Source: Kazachstania africana CBS 2517
Lineage: Eukaryota; Ascomycota; Saccharomycetes; Saccharomycetales; Saccharomycetaceae
DNA: 64,000 nt
Reading direction: 5' to 3'
Assembly (NCBI RefSeq): GCF_000304475.1
Contig: NC_018940.1
Location: 620,001-684,000, forward strand
Of the stretch, positions 50,295 through 60,045 are shown piece after piece. The number at the start of each line of letters is the position of its first letter. The first letter of the stretch is position 1. Made by a program: the position numbers and the translations under genes. The notes under the pieces were generated by a model. That model saw only the letters and a list, made by a program, of their open reading frames with translations. It made no database searches and had not been told where the DNA came from.

Positions 50295-51665
50295 TTATTC
50301 CTTCTTCTTCTCGCTGACATAATTTAATGCAGTTAATCTTTCTGCTAATGTTGGATGAGAATAATGGTAACTTGAATACAATGAGTCAACGTTCATTGTG
50401 GATAAATTCTTAATTTGTAGATTAATCAAGGCATGGCATAGATCGTTTTCGAAACCTAACATCTTTGCATACGCATCAGCTTGGTATTCATGAACTCTTG
50501 AAATTAAACTCATCATGAACTGCATACCACACTCCATTGGGGATAATAAGTCACTGAAAAACATGAATCCGATGATGATAGGGAAGCCATTTGTGAAGAT
50601 TGCATTCGAGGTGGATAAGGATGATTCGCCTAAATGGAATCCAAAAGTACTGTAAAATGATAAGTTACGGTAAACACTGGTGAAGAGGGAAAAGATAGCA
50701 ACTGTGTGTAGTTGACTGAAAATAATCATGTTTAATATATGATTTTTCTGCCAGTGTCCAATTTCGTGTGCTAAAACAGCTGTGATTTCATCGACAGAAC
50801 TGGTATTGACTAGAGTGTCAAATAACACAATACGCTTGCTTGTGAATGGTAGACCTGTGAAATAAGCGTTTGAATGAGATGATCTCTTGGAACCATCGAT
50901 AACAAATATCTTATCTAATGGGAAGTTAACGCTCTTGGCTAATTTTTCAATTGAAGTTTTCAATTCTCCATCTTCTAATGGTGTAAACTTATTGAATAAT
51001 GGCATAATGAAAACTGGTACAATAGTGATTGCTAAGATTTGGACGACAAAAATAAAGAGACAGATATACCAAAGGAAATTTGTTTCAAACATGTCAAAAA
51101 TCTTCAAAAAGACATAAAGAACTGGACCGCCGATAGCAACACCTAATAAACTGCTTTTAATCATGTCAGTTATCCATAATTTGACGGTAATCTTATTGAA
51201 GCCGAATTTCTCTTCTAAAACGAAGTGACTGTAGTAAGAAAATGGCAAATCTAAAACAGTAGAAATATTTGAGATGACTAGAAGAAACCAAAGACTTTGC
51301 GCAACTGTTGAGACGGCAGCGAATCTAGCAGGCAGGATAAATGATGCTACATGGTTACCCCAACTCCATAAACGTGGATATAAGTCGAGTTGAATAAAGC
51401 AAAATTTTTGAATCAAACTGTATATGTCAGAAGTGATCGAAAATTTGATTTTGGCCTTGGAATATTCTTCAGATTTCTCGAAGGTCTCTTTGTCGATTTC
51501 ATTAGCCAAAACGGGAGGTAATTCTTTTTTAGACAGGACTTTATATTGACGGTATGATAGATATGTTTCAAATACGAATTGGCCAAACGTAAAGCCTAAT
51601 ATAATAGATTTCCATGGGATATTAGGTCTATCAACCATAGATTGTAGAGATTCAAACACATTCAT
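50295..51665 (-). CDS. STE24: STE24, CAAX prenyl protease 1
   Basis: The 456-residue zinc metalloprotease of the ER and inner nuclear membrane cleaves after prenylation, including two steps of a-factor maturation. The zinc motif HExxH is visible as LAHEIGHWQKNH near residue 295-305. The block FVIDGSKRSSHSNAYFTGL is invariant in Ste24. The protein has about seven membrane segments, and ends in EKKKE with a dilysine-type tail. I placed the start at the ATG at 51665, whose product begins MNVFESLQSMVDRPNIPWK and aligns with S. cerevisiae Ste24 (about 453 residues). The frame upstream is open for 16 more codons, but only from a GTG. Confidence 0.96.
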   Translation of the reverse strand: MNVFESLQSMVDRPNIPWKSIILGFTFGQFVFETYLSYRQYKVLSKKELPPVLANEIDKETFEKSEEYSKAKIKFSITSDIYSLIQKFCFIQLDLYPRLWSWGNHVASFILPARFAAVSTVAQSLWFLLVISNISTVLDLPFSYYSHFVLEEKFGFNKITVKLWITDMIKSSLLGVAIGGPVLYVFLKIFDMFETNFLWYICLFIFVVQILAITIVPVFIMPLFNKFTPLEDGELKTSIEKLAKSVNFPLDKIFVIDGSKRSSHSNAYFTGLPFTSKRIVLFDTLVNTSSVDEITAVLAHEIGHWQKNHILNMIIFSQLHTVAIFSLFTSVYRNLSFYSTFGFHLGESSLSTSNAIFTNGFPIIIGFMFFSDLLSPMECGMQFMMSLISRVHEYQADAYAKMLGFENDLCHALINLQIKNLSTMNVDSLYSSYHYSHPTLAERLTALNYVSEKKKE

Positions 51666-51960
51666 TGATGGGTTATATTGATATTTTTCGAAATAATTTG
51701 AAACGTATGTCACTTAAAGGTTGATGTGTTTAGAAGTTTTTCGAAGTGGTTTTTTTCCCTTCTCTGAGGGTGCGCTACCGTGTATGACATGCACGTACTA
51801 GAAATTGTAATGAAGCCGAAGAGCCAATAAATTATATAAATAAATAGAGTTTATAATGATAGTCTTGTCAATTGCAATTAACAAAATTGTCCTATATCTG
51901 TTTTTCCAGTCGCTCATAAAAATACAGTGTATGTTTTATATATATTGTTCACTGCCCATT

Positions 51961-52776
51961 TTAGGCTTTCTTGACTGATGATTTGCCTGCCAATTTTTTG
52001 GCAATCTTGATCATCTTTGAAAACCATATAAAGTTCAATGCAAAAAGAGTAATGTTTAACCCAACTAAGATTAATGATCTAATAGTTGGTATTTCTGATC
52101 TAGCTTCCCAAATTTGCTTAAAGAATAAAACATTGGCAATGCAACCCCAGCAGAGACGTACTAGGAAGAAAACCGCCATTAAGCAAAGTCCATTAATAAC
52201 ATTGATTAGCATAGGTACTTTATTCTTGTTTGACCCATTCAGTTGAATGATATACCAGTTGATGTTAACAAATGGTGTACTAGCTTCAAATAACAAGAAT
52301 TTTCCAATCCAATGTTGGCACAATGGCTTCAATGTGACGAACATAATATACAGTGAAGCCAGGGCATGTGCAGTAAATTCGATACCATACAGGCTGAAGT
52401 GTTTGATACAAATGGAAAGATCCCATAAGAAATATCCGATACTCAATGCTGCAACCATAGAAGATAAATCATCGTGGTAACTGGTAATATCTAGATTGAC
52501 TGGAAGAAATAATGTTGGATAGAGAATGTAAAGAGAAATAAACGCTTGAAACATGGATACTGTATGAATATCGAAGTCAATCTTGCTCTTTTTATTTTTT
52601 ATATCGTTGTAACTTCTCTTGAATATCAAAGAGTTTAATTTTGGAGCCACGTAACTGGCTAATAGATTGTAAAATATAAATGAGATTACAATTTCATGTA
52701 AATGTTTCAAATATAAGTTTTCTGAATCAGGAAAAATTGAAAACTTCAATAGAGGATCAGAGTTGATTGCAAGCAT
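51961..52776 (-). CDS. TDA4: TDA4, TLC-domain membrane protein
   Basis: The 271-residue protein has the TRAM-LAG1-CLN8 (TLC) domain arrangement, with about seven hydrophobic segments. Family residues visible include VHTVSMFQAF-type first helices and FTAHALASLYIMFV. S. cerevisiae Tda4 (YJR116W, about 279 residues) has no established activity; TLC proteins include ceramide synthases, but the catalytic His-Asp core of those is not evident. The C-terminal KKLAGKSSVKKA is lysine-rich and could be an ER retrieval signal. It follows STE24 on the same strand, as in S. cerevisiae. Confidence 0.85.
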   Translation of the reverse strand: MLAINSDPLLKFSIFPDSENLYLKHLHEIVISFIFYNLLASYVAPKLNSLIFKRSYNDIKNKKSKIDFDIHTVSMFQAFISLYILYPTLFLPVNLDITSYHDDLSSMVAALSIGYFLWDLSICIKHFSLYGIEFTAHALASLYIMFVTLKPLCQHWIGKFLLFEASTPFVNINWYIIQLNGSNKNKVPMLINVINGLCLMAVFFLVRLCWGCIANVLFFKQIWEARSEIPTIRSLILVGLNITLFALNFIWFSKMIKIAKKLAGKSSVKKA

Positions 52777-53449
52777 TGTTTTGTTATCTAGTTCGGTGTA
52801 AGCAATCGGTGGATATCGTTCTATAGTATGCCTATGTTATTAAATCTTTATATTGATGATCAGCGTTACAAAAAAAGTCTAATTATTAAAAATGTTAGAT
52901 GTCTTGAACGCTTACAGAAAGACTTTTCTTCAGAGAAAATATGGATGTAAGAAACTATAAGAAGACAGATCGAAAGTACAATTATATATGTATATGCCAC
53001 AGAGTATACTCAACGAATTGATTCAATATCTTATTTTATAGGCAGCATATTCAACTCTTTTATTACTCAACAAAACGGGCCCATTTTCTTTCTCCACTAT
53101 CGCAAAGATCCAGGAAGTAAACCACAACGAAAAAAGGCATGTATTTACCACATTGAAGAGCAGAAAACGATAATTACTATACAACAATAAGTGCATAACT
53201 CTGGACTTGTAAAACGAATCTCATCACTTATTCTACTCCAACTCTACTAGTAAGACCCCGTACAGACGGAAGATGTTAAAGTCGAAGGGGCACGTGATAC
53301 ACTCGCTTCTCACGAGGCGAGCGACAGTAGTTTCATCGGAAATTTCGAGAAATTTTTCGATTTTTGACATTGAAGGCAATCATAAATTGGTTCGTAGAGT
53401 TAGATTGATTGATTCTCATCTCAGGACAATACGTATCGATCATAGAACA
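52777..53449. other. Intergenic: divergent promoter of TDA4 and ADO1
   Basis: The gap is 673 bp up to the conserved ADO1 start. The last 177 bp (53273-53449) are also open in frame with ADO1 from an upstream ATG, discussed under findings. A Cbf1 box lies inside that portion. The rest is AT-rich with TATATGTATATG near 52985. Confidence 0.45.
53291..53298. promoter_or_regulatory. Cbf1/E-box site upstream of ADO1
   Basis: CACGTGAT is the reverse complement of ATCACGTG, a perfect Cbf1 octamer. It lies about 150 bp before the conserved ADO1 start. Cbf1 with Met4 controls methyl-cycle genes, and adenosine kinase removes the adenosine made from S-adenosylhomocysteine, so the pairing makes sense. 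Confidence 0.6.
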
Positions 53450-54478
53450 ATGTCAGAATCACCAAAATTAGTATGTCTAGGTAATCCGTTGTTGGATTTA
53501 CAAGCCACTGTCGATCAAGAATATTTGGCCAAATATGACCTGAAAGCTAACGATGCTATCTTAGTCGACGCCATTTCCAATGATCCAAAGATGAGCATCT
53601 ACGACGAAATCTTAGATTTCCCAGACGTTAAATTTGTTGCTGGTGGTGCTGCACAAAACACTGCTAGAGGTGCTGCTTATATTCTCGGAAAAGGTCAAGT
53701 TGGCTATTTCGGTTCTGTTGGTAACGATAAGTTCTCTGCCAAATTATCAAATGAAAATGAAAAGGCTGGTGTAATTTCCATGTATCAGGTGCAAGAAAAT
53801 ATCGGTACCGGTAAATGTGCTGCTCTAATCACCAATCATGACAGATCTCTTGTTACTGATTTAGGTGCTGCCAATCATTTCAAACCTGAACATTTAGATA
53901 ATCACTGGTCTGTAGTAACTAACGCTAAGCTCTTCTACATCGGTGGCTTCCATTTAACCGTTTCTCCGGATGCTATCGTCAAATTAGGTGAACATGCAAA
54001 GGAAACTGGTAAGCCATTTATCATGAATTTAAGTGCACCATTTATTCCACAATTCTTCAAAGATGCATTGGAAAGAACACTTCCTTACGCTACACACGTG
54101 ATCGCTAACGAATCTGAAGCTGAATCATATGCAGAATCCTTCGGTCTTTCATGTGACAAGACTGATTTAGTCGCCATTGCTAAAGCCATTATCGGTGAAT
54201 CTGCCAACAAGACAGTTATCTTCACACACGGATTAGAGCCTACCGTCGTAGTATCCTCCGATGGTACAAGCAAGCAATTCACAGTCAAGCCATTAGAAAA
54301 ATCTCAAATTGTAGATACTAATGGTGCTGGTGATGCCTTTGCAGCTGGTTTCGTTGCTGGCTTAACTCAAGACAAACCACTAGAAACTTGTGTCGACATG
54401 GGTCAATGGTTGGCTGCCCTATCTATTCAAGAAGTCGGTCCATCTTATCCAGCCTCTAAGCTGGAATATAAACCATAA
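53450..54478 (+). CDS. ADO1: ADO1, adenosine kinase
   Basis: The 342-residue PfkB-family kinase phosphorylates adenosine to AMP, clearing adenosine produced by the methyl cycle. The N-terminal block CLGNPLLDLQATVDQEYL and the anion-hole signature DTNGAGDAFAAGFVAG (around residue 290-305) with catalytic Asp are intact. The substrate-binding GGAAQNTARGA stretch is present near residue 65. Length equals S. cerevisiae Ado1 (about 340, YJR105W). I chose the ATG at 53450 because it gives the conserved N-terminus MSESPKLVCLG. An in-frame ATG at 53273 could add 59 residues. Codon use is highly biased. Confidence 0.96.
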   Translation: MSESPKLVCLGNPLLDLQATVDQEYLAKYDLKANDAILVDAISNDPKMSIYDEILDFPDVKFVAGGAAQNTARGAAYILGKGQVGYFGSVGNDKFSAKLSNENEKAGVISMYQVQENIGTGKCAALITNHDRSLVTDLGAANHFKPEHLDNHWSVVTNAKLFYIGGFHLTVSPDAIVKLGEHAKETGKPFIMNLSAPFIPQFFKDALERTLPYATHVIANESEAESYAESFGLSCDKTDLVAIAKAIIGESANKTVIFTHGLEPTVVVSSDGTSKQFTVKPLEKSQIVDTNGAGDAFAAGFVAGLTQDKPLETCVDMGQWLAALSIQEVGPSYPASKLEYKP

Positions 54479-54737
54479 GATATAATTGTATATACTTCAT
54501 AGTTAATCAAATCATTTTTAAATATTACTTGTAAAATTGCTAATCATCAACAACGATGCGCCGTTTTTCTTTTATGCGTGGAATTTTGAGAGAGAGAGAG
54601 AGAAAAATAGTGGGATGTATAAAAAGAACGAACGAGAAAGAAAAAGGAAAAATTATGAGTTGTTACAAAATTTCTTTCATAGTTATTCTCTTAATCAGTA
54701 TTGGTAGAAAGTACACGATTATTTTTCACAGAGGAAG

Positions 54738-55982
54738 ATGTCATCACCAATTAAGACGAAACCAAAATCATCTATGAAGATTGAAAATGCTCCAACTCCA
54801 CATAATACCCCAGCTAGTGTATTAAACAGTTATTTAAAGAATGGTAATCCAGTTTCAAAAGATAAGATGCCAAGTACTATAAACGAAGAAGATATTTCTA
54901 AAGTGTTATCTAGTAACCAACCTTTGTTATTACAGTCTATTCAAGATAAATTAGGCGATTTAGTTGGTCAAGATAGTGGATATTTATCGAATTTACCAGT
55001 GGAAGTGAAAGAAAAAATTTTCAGCTTAAAACATTTACAAAGTGAGTTATTCAAGATTGAAAAAGAGTTTCAAATTGAGATGTTTGAATTAGAAAACAAA
55101 TATTTGAATCTTTATAAGCCATTATTTGAGCGTCGTTCTGGTATTGTTTCTGGTAATGTTGAACCCACAGAAGAAGAAATTTCTAAGGGAAGAGAAATCG
55201 ATGGAGAAGAAGAACAAGAAGAAGGCGTTCGTGAGGACTCAGAAGAAAAGATTAGAGGTATTCCATCTTTCTGGTTGACAGCTTTGGAAAATGTTCCTAT
55301 CGTTAATGAAACCATTACTGATAGAGATGCAGAAGTGTTAGATCATTTACTTGATATTAAATTAGAGTATTTGACGGAAGGTAAACCAGGTTTTAAATTA
55401 ACTTTCATATTCGATAAAGAAAATAATGGTTTTTTCACAAATGAGACTTTGACTAAGACATATTATTATCAAAGTGAATTAGGATATTCTGGTGATTTTA
55501 TATATGATCATGCTGAGGGTGAAGAAATTGATTGGAAGAGTAACGGTAGTAATGTGACCGTAGAAGTAGAAATGAGAAAACAAAGAAATAAGACGACTAA
55601 GCAAGTGCGTACAATTGAAAAATTGACACCCATTGCGTCATTTTTCAATTTCTTTGACCCACCTAAGCCAAATAATGAGGAGGAAGAAAGAGATGAAGAT
55701 GAAGAAGAGGAATTTGATGAAGATGAAGAAGATTTGGAAGCACGTCTAGCCCTCGATTACTCACTCGGTGAACAAATCAAGGATAAGTTGGTTCCAAGAG
55801 CTGTGGACTGGTTTACTGGCACAGCTTTAGAGTTTGAATATTTAAATGAGGAAGATGAATATGATGATGATGATGATGATGATGAAGACGAAGACGAATA
55901 CGGAGATGAAGCTGAGGACGAAGATGAACAAGATGATTTCGCAGGAAGAACAGAACAAGCACCAGAATGTAAGCAACAATAA
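54738..55982 (+). CDS. NAP1: NAP1, nucleosome assembly protein
   Basis: The 414-residue histone chaperone binds H2A-H2B and also the mitotic cyclin Clb2 pathway and septins in yeast. After a 70-residue leader, the long dimerisation helix is at LKHLQSELFKIEKEFQIEM (about residue 95), followed by the NAP fold with PSFWLTALENVPIV and ITDRDAEVLDHLLDIKL. The C-terminus is a classical acidic tail, with GAT codon runs at about 55855-55905 coding Asp/Glu stretches. Length matches S. cerevisiae Nap1 (about 417, YKR048C). The DNA repeats in the tail may be length-variable. Confidence 0.96.
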   Translation: MSSPIKTKPKSSMKIENAPTPHNTPASVLNSYLKNGNPVSKDKMPSTINEEDISKVLSSNQPLLLQSIQDKLGDLVGQDSGYLSNLPVEVKEKIFSLKHLQSELFKIEKEFQIEMFELENKYLNLYKPLFERRSGIVSGNVEPTEEEISKGREIDGEEEQEEGVREDSEEKIRGIPSFWLTALENVPIVNETITDRDAEVLDHLLDIKLEYLTEGKPGFKLTFIFDKENNGFFTNETLTKTYYYQSELGYSGDFIYDHAEGEEIDWKSNGSNVTVEVEMRKQRNKTTKQVRTIEKLTPIASFFNFFDPPKPNNEEEERDEDEEEEFDEDEEDLEARLALDYSLGEQIKDKLVPRAVDWFTGTALEFEYLNEEDEYDDDDDDDEDEDEYGDEAEDEDEQDDFAGRTEQAPECKQQ

Positions 55983-56502
55983 ACTGTGCTAAGAAAGCAA
56001 AAAAATACAAAGAAAATTTCTTGTTTAAGGTATAAAAATAACAGAAAAAGCCATCACCAAACCAAGCATATAGACATGTAACATATGAAAACCTTTTAAA
56101 GTTAAAATGATTACCATATTTTGATAACGGTACGACAGTATTTATACGTTATATTGACAGCGCATGTGACATACATATGGTGTAGTACAGCGTATGCACG
56201 TACACATCGTTCTCGATTCCTCTGATCTCAATTCTTGACAGATCATGTGAGCATCGCAGTTTCCCTATGTAGCGACAAGCACAGACCAATCCGCACAGCC
56301 GGCCTTGTCATCATCCGCCCTTAAGTCCAGTAACAAATTTCCGATTACGGTAATATACATCACCATATACGACATCTTTCCCGTTTTTGTTCTCTGCTCA
56401 TCTTTTTCGGCCATTCTTATTCAGTAAAGGGAGGCCAGATCTGTAGAGTAAATTGCGTGTGAATGGAGAGAAAGAAGAAGAAGTTGACTACCGACAGTTA
56501 AG

Positions 56503-56523
56503 GGCGGCGGCGGCGGCGGCGGC
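56503..56523. repeat. (GGC)7 triplet repeat
   Basis: Seven perfect GGC units occur in an otherwise AT-rich promoter, which is unusual. They lie about 360 bp before PLN1 and are not in a supported reading frame. Confidence 0.9.
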
Positions 56524-56672
56524 GACAGTGAATTCAATCCGACAGAGAAATGAGTGGAATGCACGCGCATGATGAAAGTTGGCTGGTTTTGCCTTTTTCT
56601 GTTAAAAGATCATTATCAGTGCCATTTATAGCTCTATTATGATAAACCCAAAAGTCATGCATGCTTCAAGGG

Positions 56673-56695
56673 AAAAAAAAAAAAAAAAAAAAAAA
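56673..56695. repeat. Poly(A) tract of 23 bases
   Basis: A pure A run stands about 190 bp before the PLN1 start. Such tracts exclude nucleosomes and raise promoter activity in yeast. Its exact length may be affected by sequencing. Confidence 0.9.
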
Positions 56696-56880
56696 GACAG
56701 ATTAGTTCTCGGAATTTATAGATCCTTGCAGCAAGTGTGGATGGGTATATAAGGCAAAGGGTTGTTACTTTCAAAACCATTTTAATCACTTAGTATTCTC
56801 TTTCTTTAGTAGAAATTTATTATTACTGAAAGAATCTTCTCATATTTGAGTTGTTTTGTCGCTTTTCCACTAAATAAAAT

Positions 56881-57636
56881 ATGTCAGCAGTCGAAAATAC
56901 TAATAAAAAGAGTAACGATAAGATTAAGTCCGTGACTTTGAATCATTTACAAAATTATTCGTCGGTTCAAAAGGTGATGAGCATCGCTCAGTCTTTCCCA
57001 GTTGTCATTGGTTTCATCCAATGGGCCATGGAATCGGAAATAAATTTGGTCAATAGAATCCTAGATTCAAAAATGACCCCAGCTTTATTAAAATATATGT
57101 ACGCTCGTTTTATTACCCTTTTCCAAAAAGTAGATAATCTTTTCGAATTCTTAGTTCTAAGAGAAGGTGTCGATTCAATTATTAAAGATTTCCAAAATCA
57201 CAATAATAGAATGGGATTCTGGGTATTCTGGTTCTACATCGATTACATGGCCAACGTCTTCAACACTCTCTTAATTGAGTTCGTCATTAAACCATTTAAA
57301 TCTGTCAGTGGTAATCAAAGTAAAGATAAGATTACTTCTTCTGAAAATTTACCAAACGTTAAAGAATTAACGGTAACAACAAGAAATATTTCAAATGATA
57401 TTCAAGGTAAAGCAATGGAAAAATATGAAATCTTATTCAAACCAACAACGGACAAATTAAACAACGAATTCTTCGAACCAGCAATGAAAACTTACCATGA
57501 CAACTTGAATAAATCACAAAATATTCCAAAGGCACTTTACACTACCGGTATCGATATTGGTAATTTAACTCTAGAAAAATTAAATTCCATGAAAAATAAT
57601 AATGAAAGCATTACAAAGACAAACCAAGAAAATTAA
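56881..57636 (+). CDS. PLN1: PLN1 (PET10), lipid-droplet perilipin
   Basis: The 251-residue protein is placed by position between NAP1 and the YKR045C-UIP5-SHB17-UTH1 series, the location of YKR046C (PLN1/PET10, about 283 residues). The N-terminal half is helical with repeated aromatic and basic residues (HLQNYSSVQKVMSIAQSFP, FIQWAMESEINLVNRIL), consistent with the perilipin PAT-type region that binds lipid droplets. A block FWVFWFYIDYMANVFNTLL is hydrophobic. The tail is Asn- and Lys-rich and low in conservation. The ATG chosen starts MSAVENTNK. Codon bias is moderate to high. Without synteny I would be less sure. Confidence 0.82.
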   Translation: MSAVENTNKKSNDKIKSVTLNHLQNYSSVQKVMSIAQSFPVVIGFIQWAMESEINLVNRILDSKMTPALLKYMYARFITLFQKVDNLFEFLVLREGVDSIIKDFQNHNNRMGFWVFWFYIDYMANVFNTLLIEFVIKPFKSVSGNQSKDKITSSENLPNVKELTVTTRNISNDIQGKAMEKYEILFKPTTDKLNNEFFEPAMKTYHDNLNKSQNIPKALYTTGIDIGNLTLEKLNSMKNNNESITKTNQEN

Positions 57637-58049
57637 AATCTAATCAATTGGTTCTTTTAACCGGAAATAATTTTCTTCTTAGCTTACTGCGATGTTCTGA
57701 TTGCTATATATATATACGTACGTATATATCCTCAAACAATTGTATATAAATTTCTTCTTTTTTTTATCTCTAAGGAAGAAAGGTACTGAATCATTTTTAC
57801 ATTTCACTTAAACAACTCATCGCTCAATAGGATGGCCTTAAGCTATCCTTCCACTTTCCCTTGAGATGTATTGGTTGTCGTCATTTCGATCATCAGCATC
57901 AGCCCGCCCGCAGCCTCTTTTGGAAATCTAAAAAAGAAAATCAATTTAAAAAAAAAAAGATATTCCAATAGTAATAGTTAATACAATCCTATATACATAA
58001 AGTTGAAATTCAATTCATCGATCCATCATAATTCCTCCCCTTTATAGAA
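57637..58049. other. Intergenic: PLN1 3' region and promoter of the next gene
   Basis: The 413-bp gap includes a 20-bp palindrome made of AT and ACGTACGT steps at 57706-57732, probably part of the PLN1 polyadenylation region, and A-rich tracts around 57930-57960. No gene was recognised. Confidence 0.5.
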
Positions 58050-58763
58050 ATGGCCACTGACTGTGAAATACCGAAAGATCATCGTGACATTCAGACCAAT
58101 AAAAGGTCCAAAATTAATGAAAATAGACCAAATTTAAGGAATCCTACCAGTAACACTAATAATATTCATAATAATACTAAGAAAAATAAGCTTTCTCACT
58201 GGATGAAGAAGTTTATTCAACCTACAAAGGATATAAATAATATCAATTCCAACCATAAGAAAACTAGGCAGAAACCACAAGCCAATATAAGCTATCGTCA
58301 TAATGAAACCAAGACAATAAGTTCATCTTTACGCCCCATTGTAACAAAATCATCCAAAAATGATTTACAATCTGTAGAGTCGACGAAGTTTCTACAATGG
58401 GATAATGAACCAGATAGAGTGACGACTAAATCATCGGTCATCATACAGGATAATGCAAGTATAGCGCCACTCATATCTTTTTGTTCCTCATCGGTTAAAT
58501 CTTCTACATTTTCTGATATTCATTCCATACAATCAACGAAACCAACTGTTATGTCAATAAGAACATTAGAAACAAATTCAAGTATCATGGCAATACCTCC
58601 TGCCAGTATATTAGATAGGGGTAGACAAAACTTAATTAATGGTAGTAATAACTCCATTTGTAACACTAGTATGTCTGCTACTGCTACGAGTAGTAAGTAT
58701 ATGCCCCTGCAGAGACATAACAGTTCACATACAATAACTTCGATAATGACAATAAAATCGTGA
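58050..58763 (+). CDS. Low-complexity protein at the YKR045C position
   Basis: The 237-residue protein is rich in Ser, Thr, Asn and Lys, with no recognisable domain, membrane segment or signal peptide. A basic motif LSHWMKKFIQP near residue 49 is a candidate short linear motif, and IMAIPPASILDRGRQ near residue 180 is another. In S. cerevisiae the gene between PLN1 and UIP5 is YKR045C, an uncharacterised cytoplasmic protein (about 183 residues). Orientation and order agree, so I infer orthology, but the sequence similarity is not one I can verify by memory. Function unknown. Confidence 0.62.
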   Translation: MATDCEIPKDHRDIQTNKRSKINENRPNLRNPTSNTNNIHNNTKKNKLSHWMKKFIQPTKDINNINSNHKKTRQKPQANISYRHNETKTISSSLRPIVTKSSKNDLQSVESTKFLQWDNEPDRVTTKSSVIIQDNASIAPLISFCSSSVKSSTFSDIHSIQSTKPTVMSIRTLETNSSIMAIPPASILDRGRQNLINGSNNSICNTSMSATATSSKYMPLQRHNSSHTITSIMTIKS

Positions 58764-58791
58764 TATTCAATGCTATATACTATATTTAAGT

Positions 58792-60045
58792 TTAAGAAAA
58801 AAATTCATGTTGGTAATAGATTACCAGTTTTTCTTTTTTTCTATTTAAACGTCTTAAATGTCTCTTGGTCACTCTAATGTATAGTGAAATCAAGTAGAGC
58901 AACAATAGTATTACTACGCCAAAAAACCATCTCCAAAAGAATTTAAAGTAAATATGATGACCGCTTATTTTATCTCGCTGTGAATGGTGTTGTGATTTTA
59001 TAATTCTCCATTCATCGAAATTATCCTTTTCAATGGATATATACTGTTCATATTCATTTAAGAAGAATTTTTCAAGCTCCTTCGCGTATGCATATGTCTC
59101 CTCCATAGATTCATCATGATTTTGCCAATGAAATTCATTGGTTTCAATACTAAATAATTCTGCCGTCCCTCTGCCACTCAATGCTCCCATCCCAATATAT
59201 CTTTGGTCAGTACCTTTATTCTTAGGTAAATACAAATTGTCATTACTTCTGAATAACTCCCTCCATGCACCATTATGTCGAGCATCGATTTTTAAAAAGC
59301 TTATACTTTCCATATAGATTATTCGAAGTTTTATGAACTCGCCATTTATTATTTGTTCATCAAGTTTAATATGGTCCTCGTTTAACCGTTTACTTGTACT
59401 TCGAATCCCATCGGTGCCCAAATCATAATATTGTGTTTTAGGATCTGAATTTAAATAGAGGTCCATAAATGGAACCAGCATTCTGCTGTTAGAGTCACTG
59501 ACTAATGTATCAATTATTATTGCTAGTCCAGGAAGATTACGTGGGAATCCCATCAGGCTATGATCACTCGCCAGTACACCACCTGACTGAATCTCATATT
59601 GTTTGGTGGCAAATGATCCATGTAGATCTTTCCATATGAACCCATTTTCAGAGCTAATCACAAAGGCCAGTCCTTCATTGTTATTTTTGAAGTCAGAAAC
59701 TTTGAAATTGAATATTATTTCGAAATCATTTATTATATTGTCGCCTATGCCATTAGAGAGAATGACACCGTACTCATTTATTGAATTTGGATCTGTTAAT
59801 TTTATCGATCCCGTATTTCTTATTTTCGTACCACCGTCCACATACCAGCGTTTATTTATCTTATCTAAGAATGGGTTTGACAGGGATGCATCATCATTGT
59901 ATTGCTTTATGATAGACGATGAATCAACGTTTTCTTGATATGCGTTATCATGGACAATAACATGCGGACTTTGATGAAAATATATGAACAGAAACGATAT
60001 TACAATTGCAATTAAAAGTTTTGTGCGGGGAGCATTCTGTTTCAT
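58792..60045 (-). CDS. UIP5: UIP5, nuclear-envelope/ER lectin-like membrane protein
   Basis: The 417-residue protein has an N-terminal hydrophobic segment (about 9-24, LLIAIVISFLFIYF), a lumenal L-type-lectin-like beta-sandwich (about 60-300) and a C-terminal membrane segment (about 375-392) followed by a basic tail. The fold marks include GVILSNGIGDNIINDFEIIF and EGLAFVIS. S. cerevisiae Uip5 (YKR044W, about 443 residues) was found as an interactor of Ulp1 and localises to the nuclear envelope and ER; its ligand is unknown. It is convergent with the YKR045C-position gene and divergent from SHB17, as in S. cerevisiae. Confidence 0.88.
   Translation of the reverse strand: MKQNAPRTKLLIAIVISFLFIYFHQSPHVIVHDNAYQENVDSSSIIKQYNDDASLSNPFLDKINKRWYVDGGTKIRNTGSIKLTDPNSINEYGVILSNGIGDNIINDFEIIFNFKVSDFKNNNEGLAFVISSENGFIWKDLHGSFATKQYEIQSGGVLASDHSLMGFPRNLPGLAIIIDTLVSDSNSRMLVPFMDLYLNSDPKTQYYDLGTDGIRSTSKRLNEDHIKLDEQIINGEFIKLRIIYMESISFLKIDARHNGAWRELFRSNDNLYLPKNKGTDQRYIGMGALSGRGTAELFSIETNEFHWQNHDESMEETYAYAKELEKFFLNEYEQYISIEKDNFDEWRIIKSQHHSQRDKISGHHIYFKFFWRWFFGVVILLLLYLISLYIRVTKRHLRRLNRKKEKLVIYYQHEFFS

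Larger units (their letters stand above)
55983..56880. other. Intergenic: PLN1 promoter with simple repeats
   Basis: The 898-bp gap holds a GGC triplet run and a 23-base A tract (both listed). A GC-richer patch lies near 56270-56340. TATA-like TATATAAGGC lies near 56746, about 135 bp before the PLN1 start. No RNA gene was recognised. Confidence 0.5.

Noticed and set aside
57706..57732. 20-bp palindrome made of TA steps around ACGTACGT after PLN1
   Set aside because: Alternating AT runs are common in yeast 3' regions and carry no distinct signal here.
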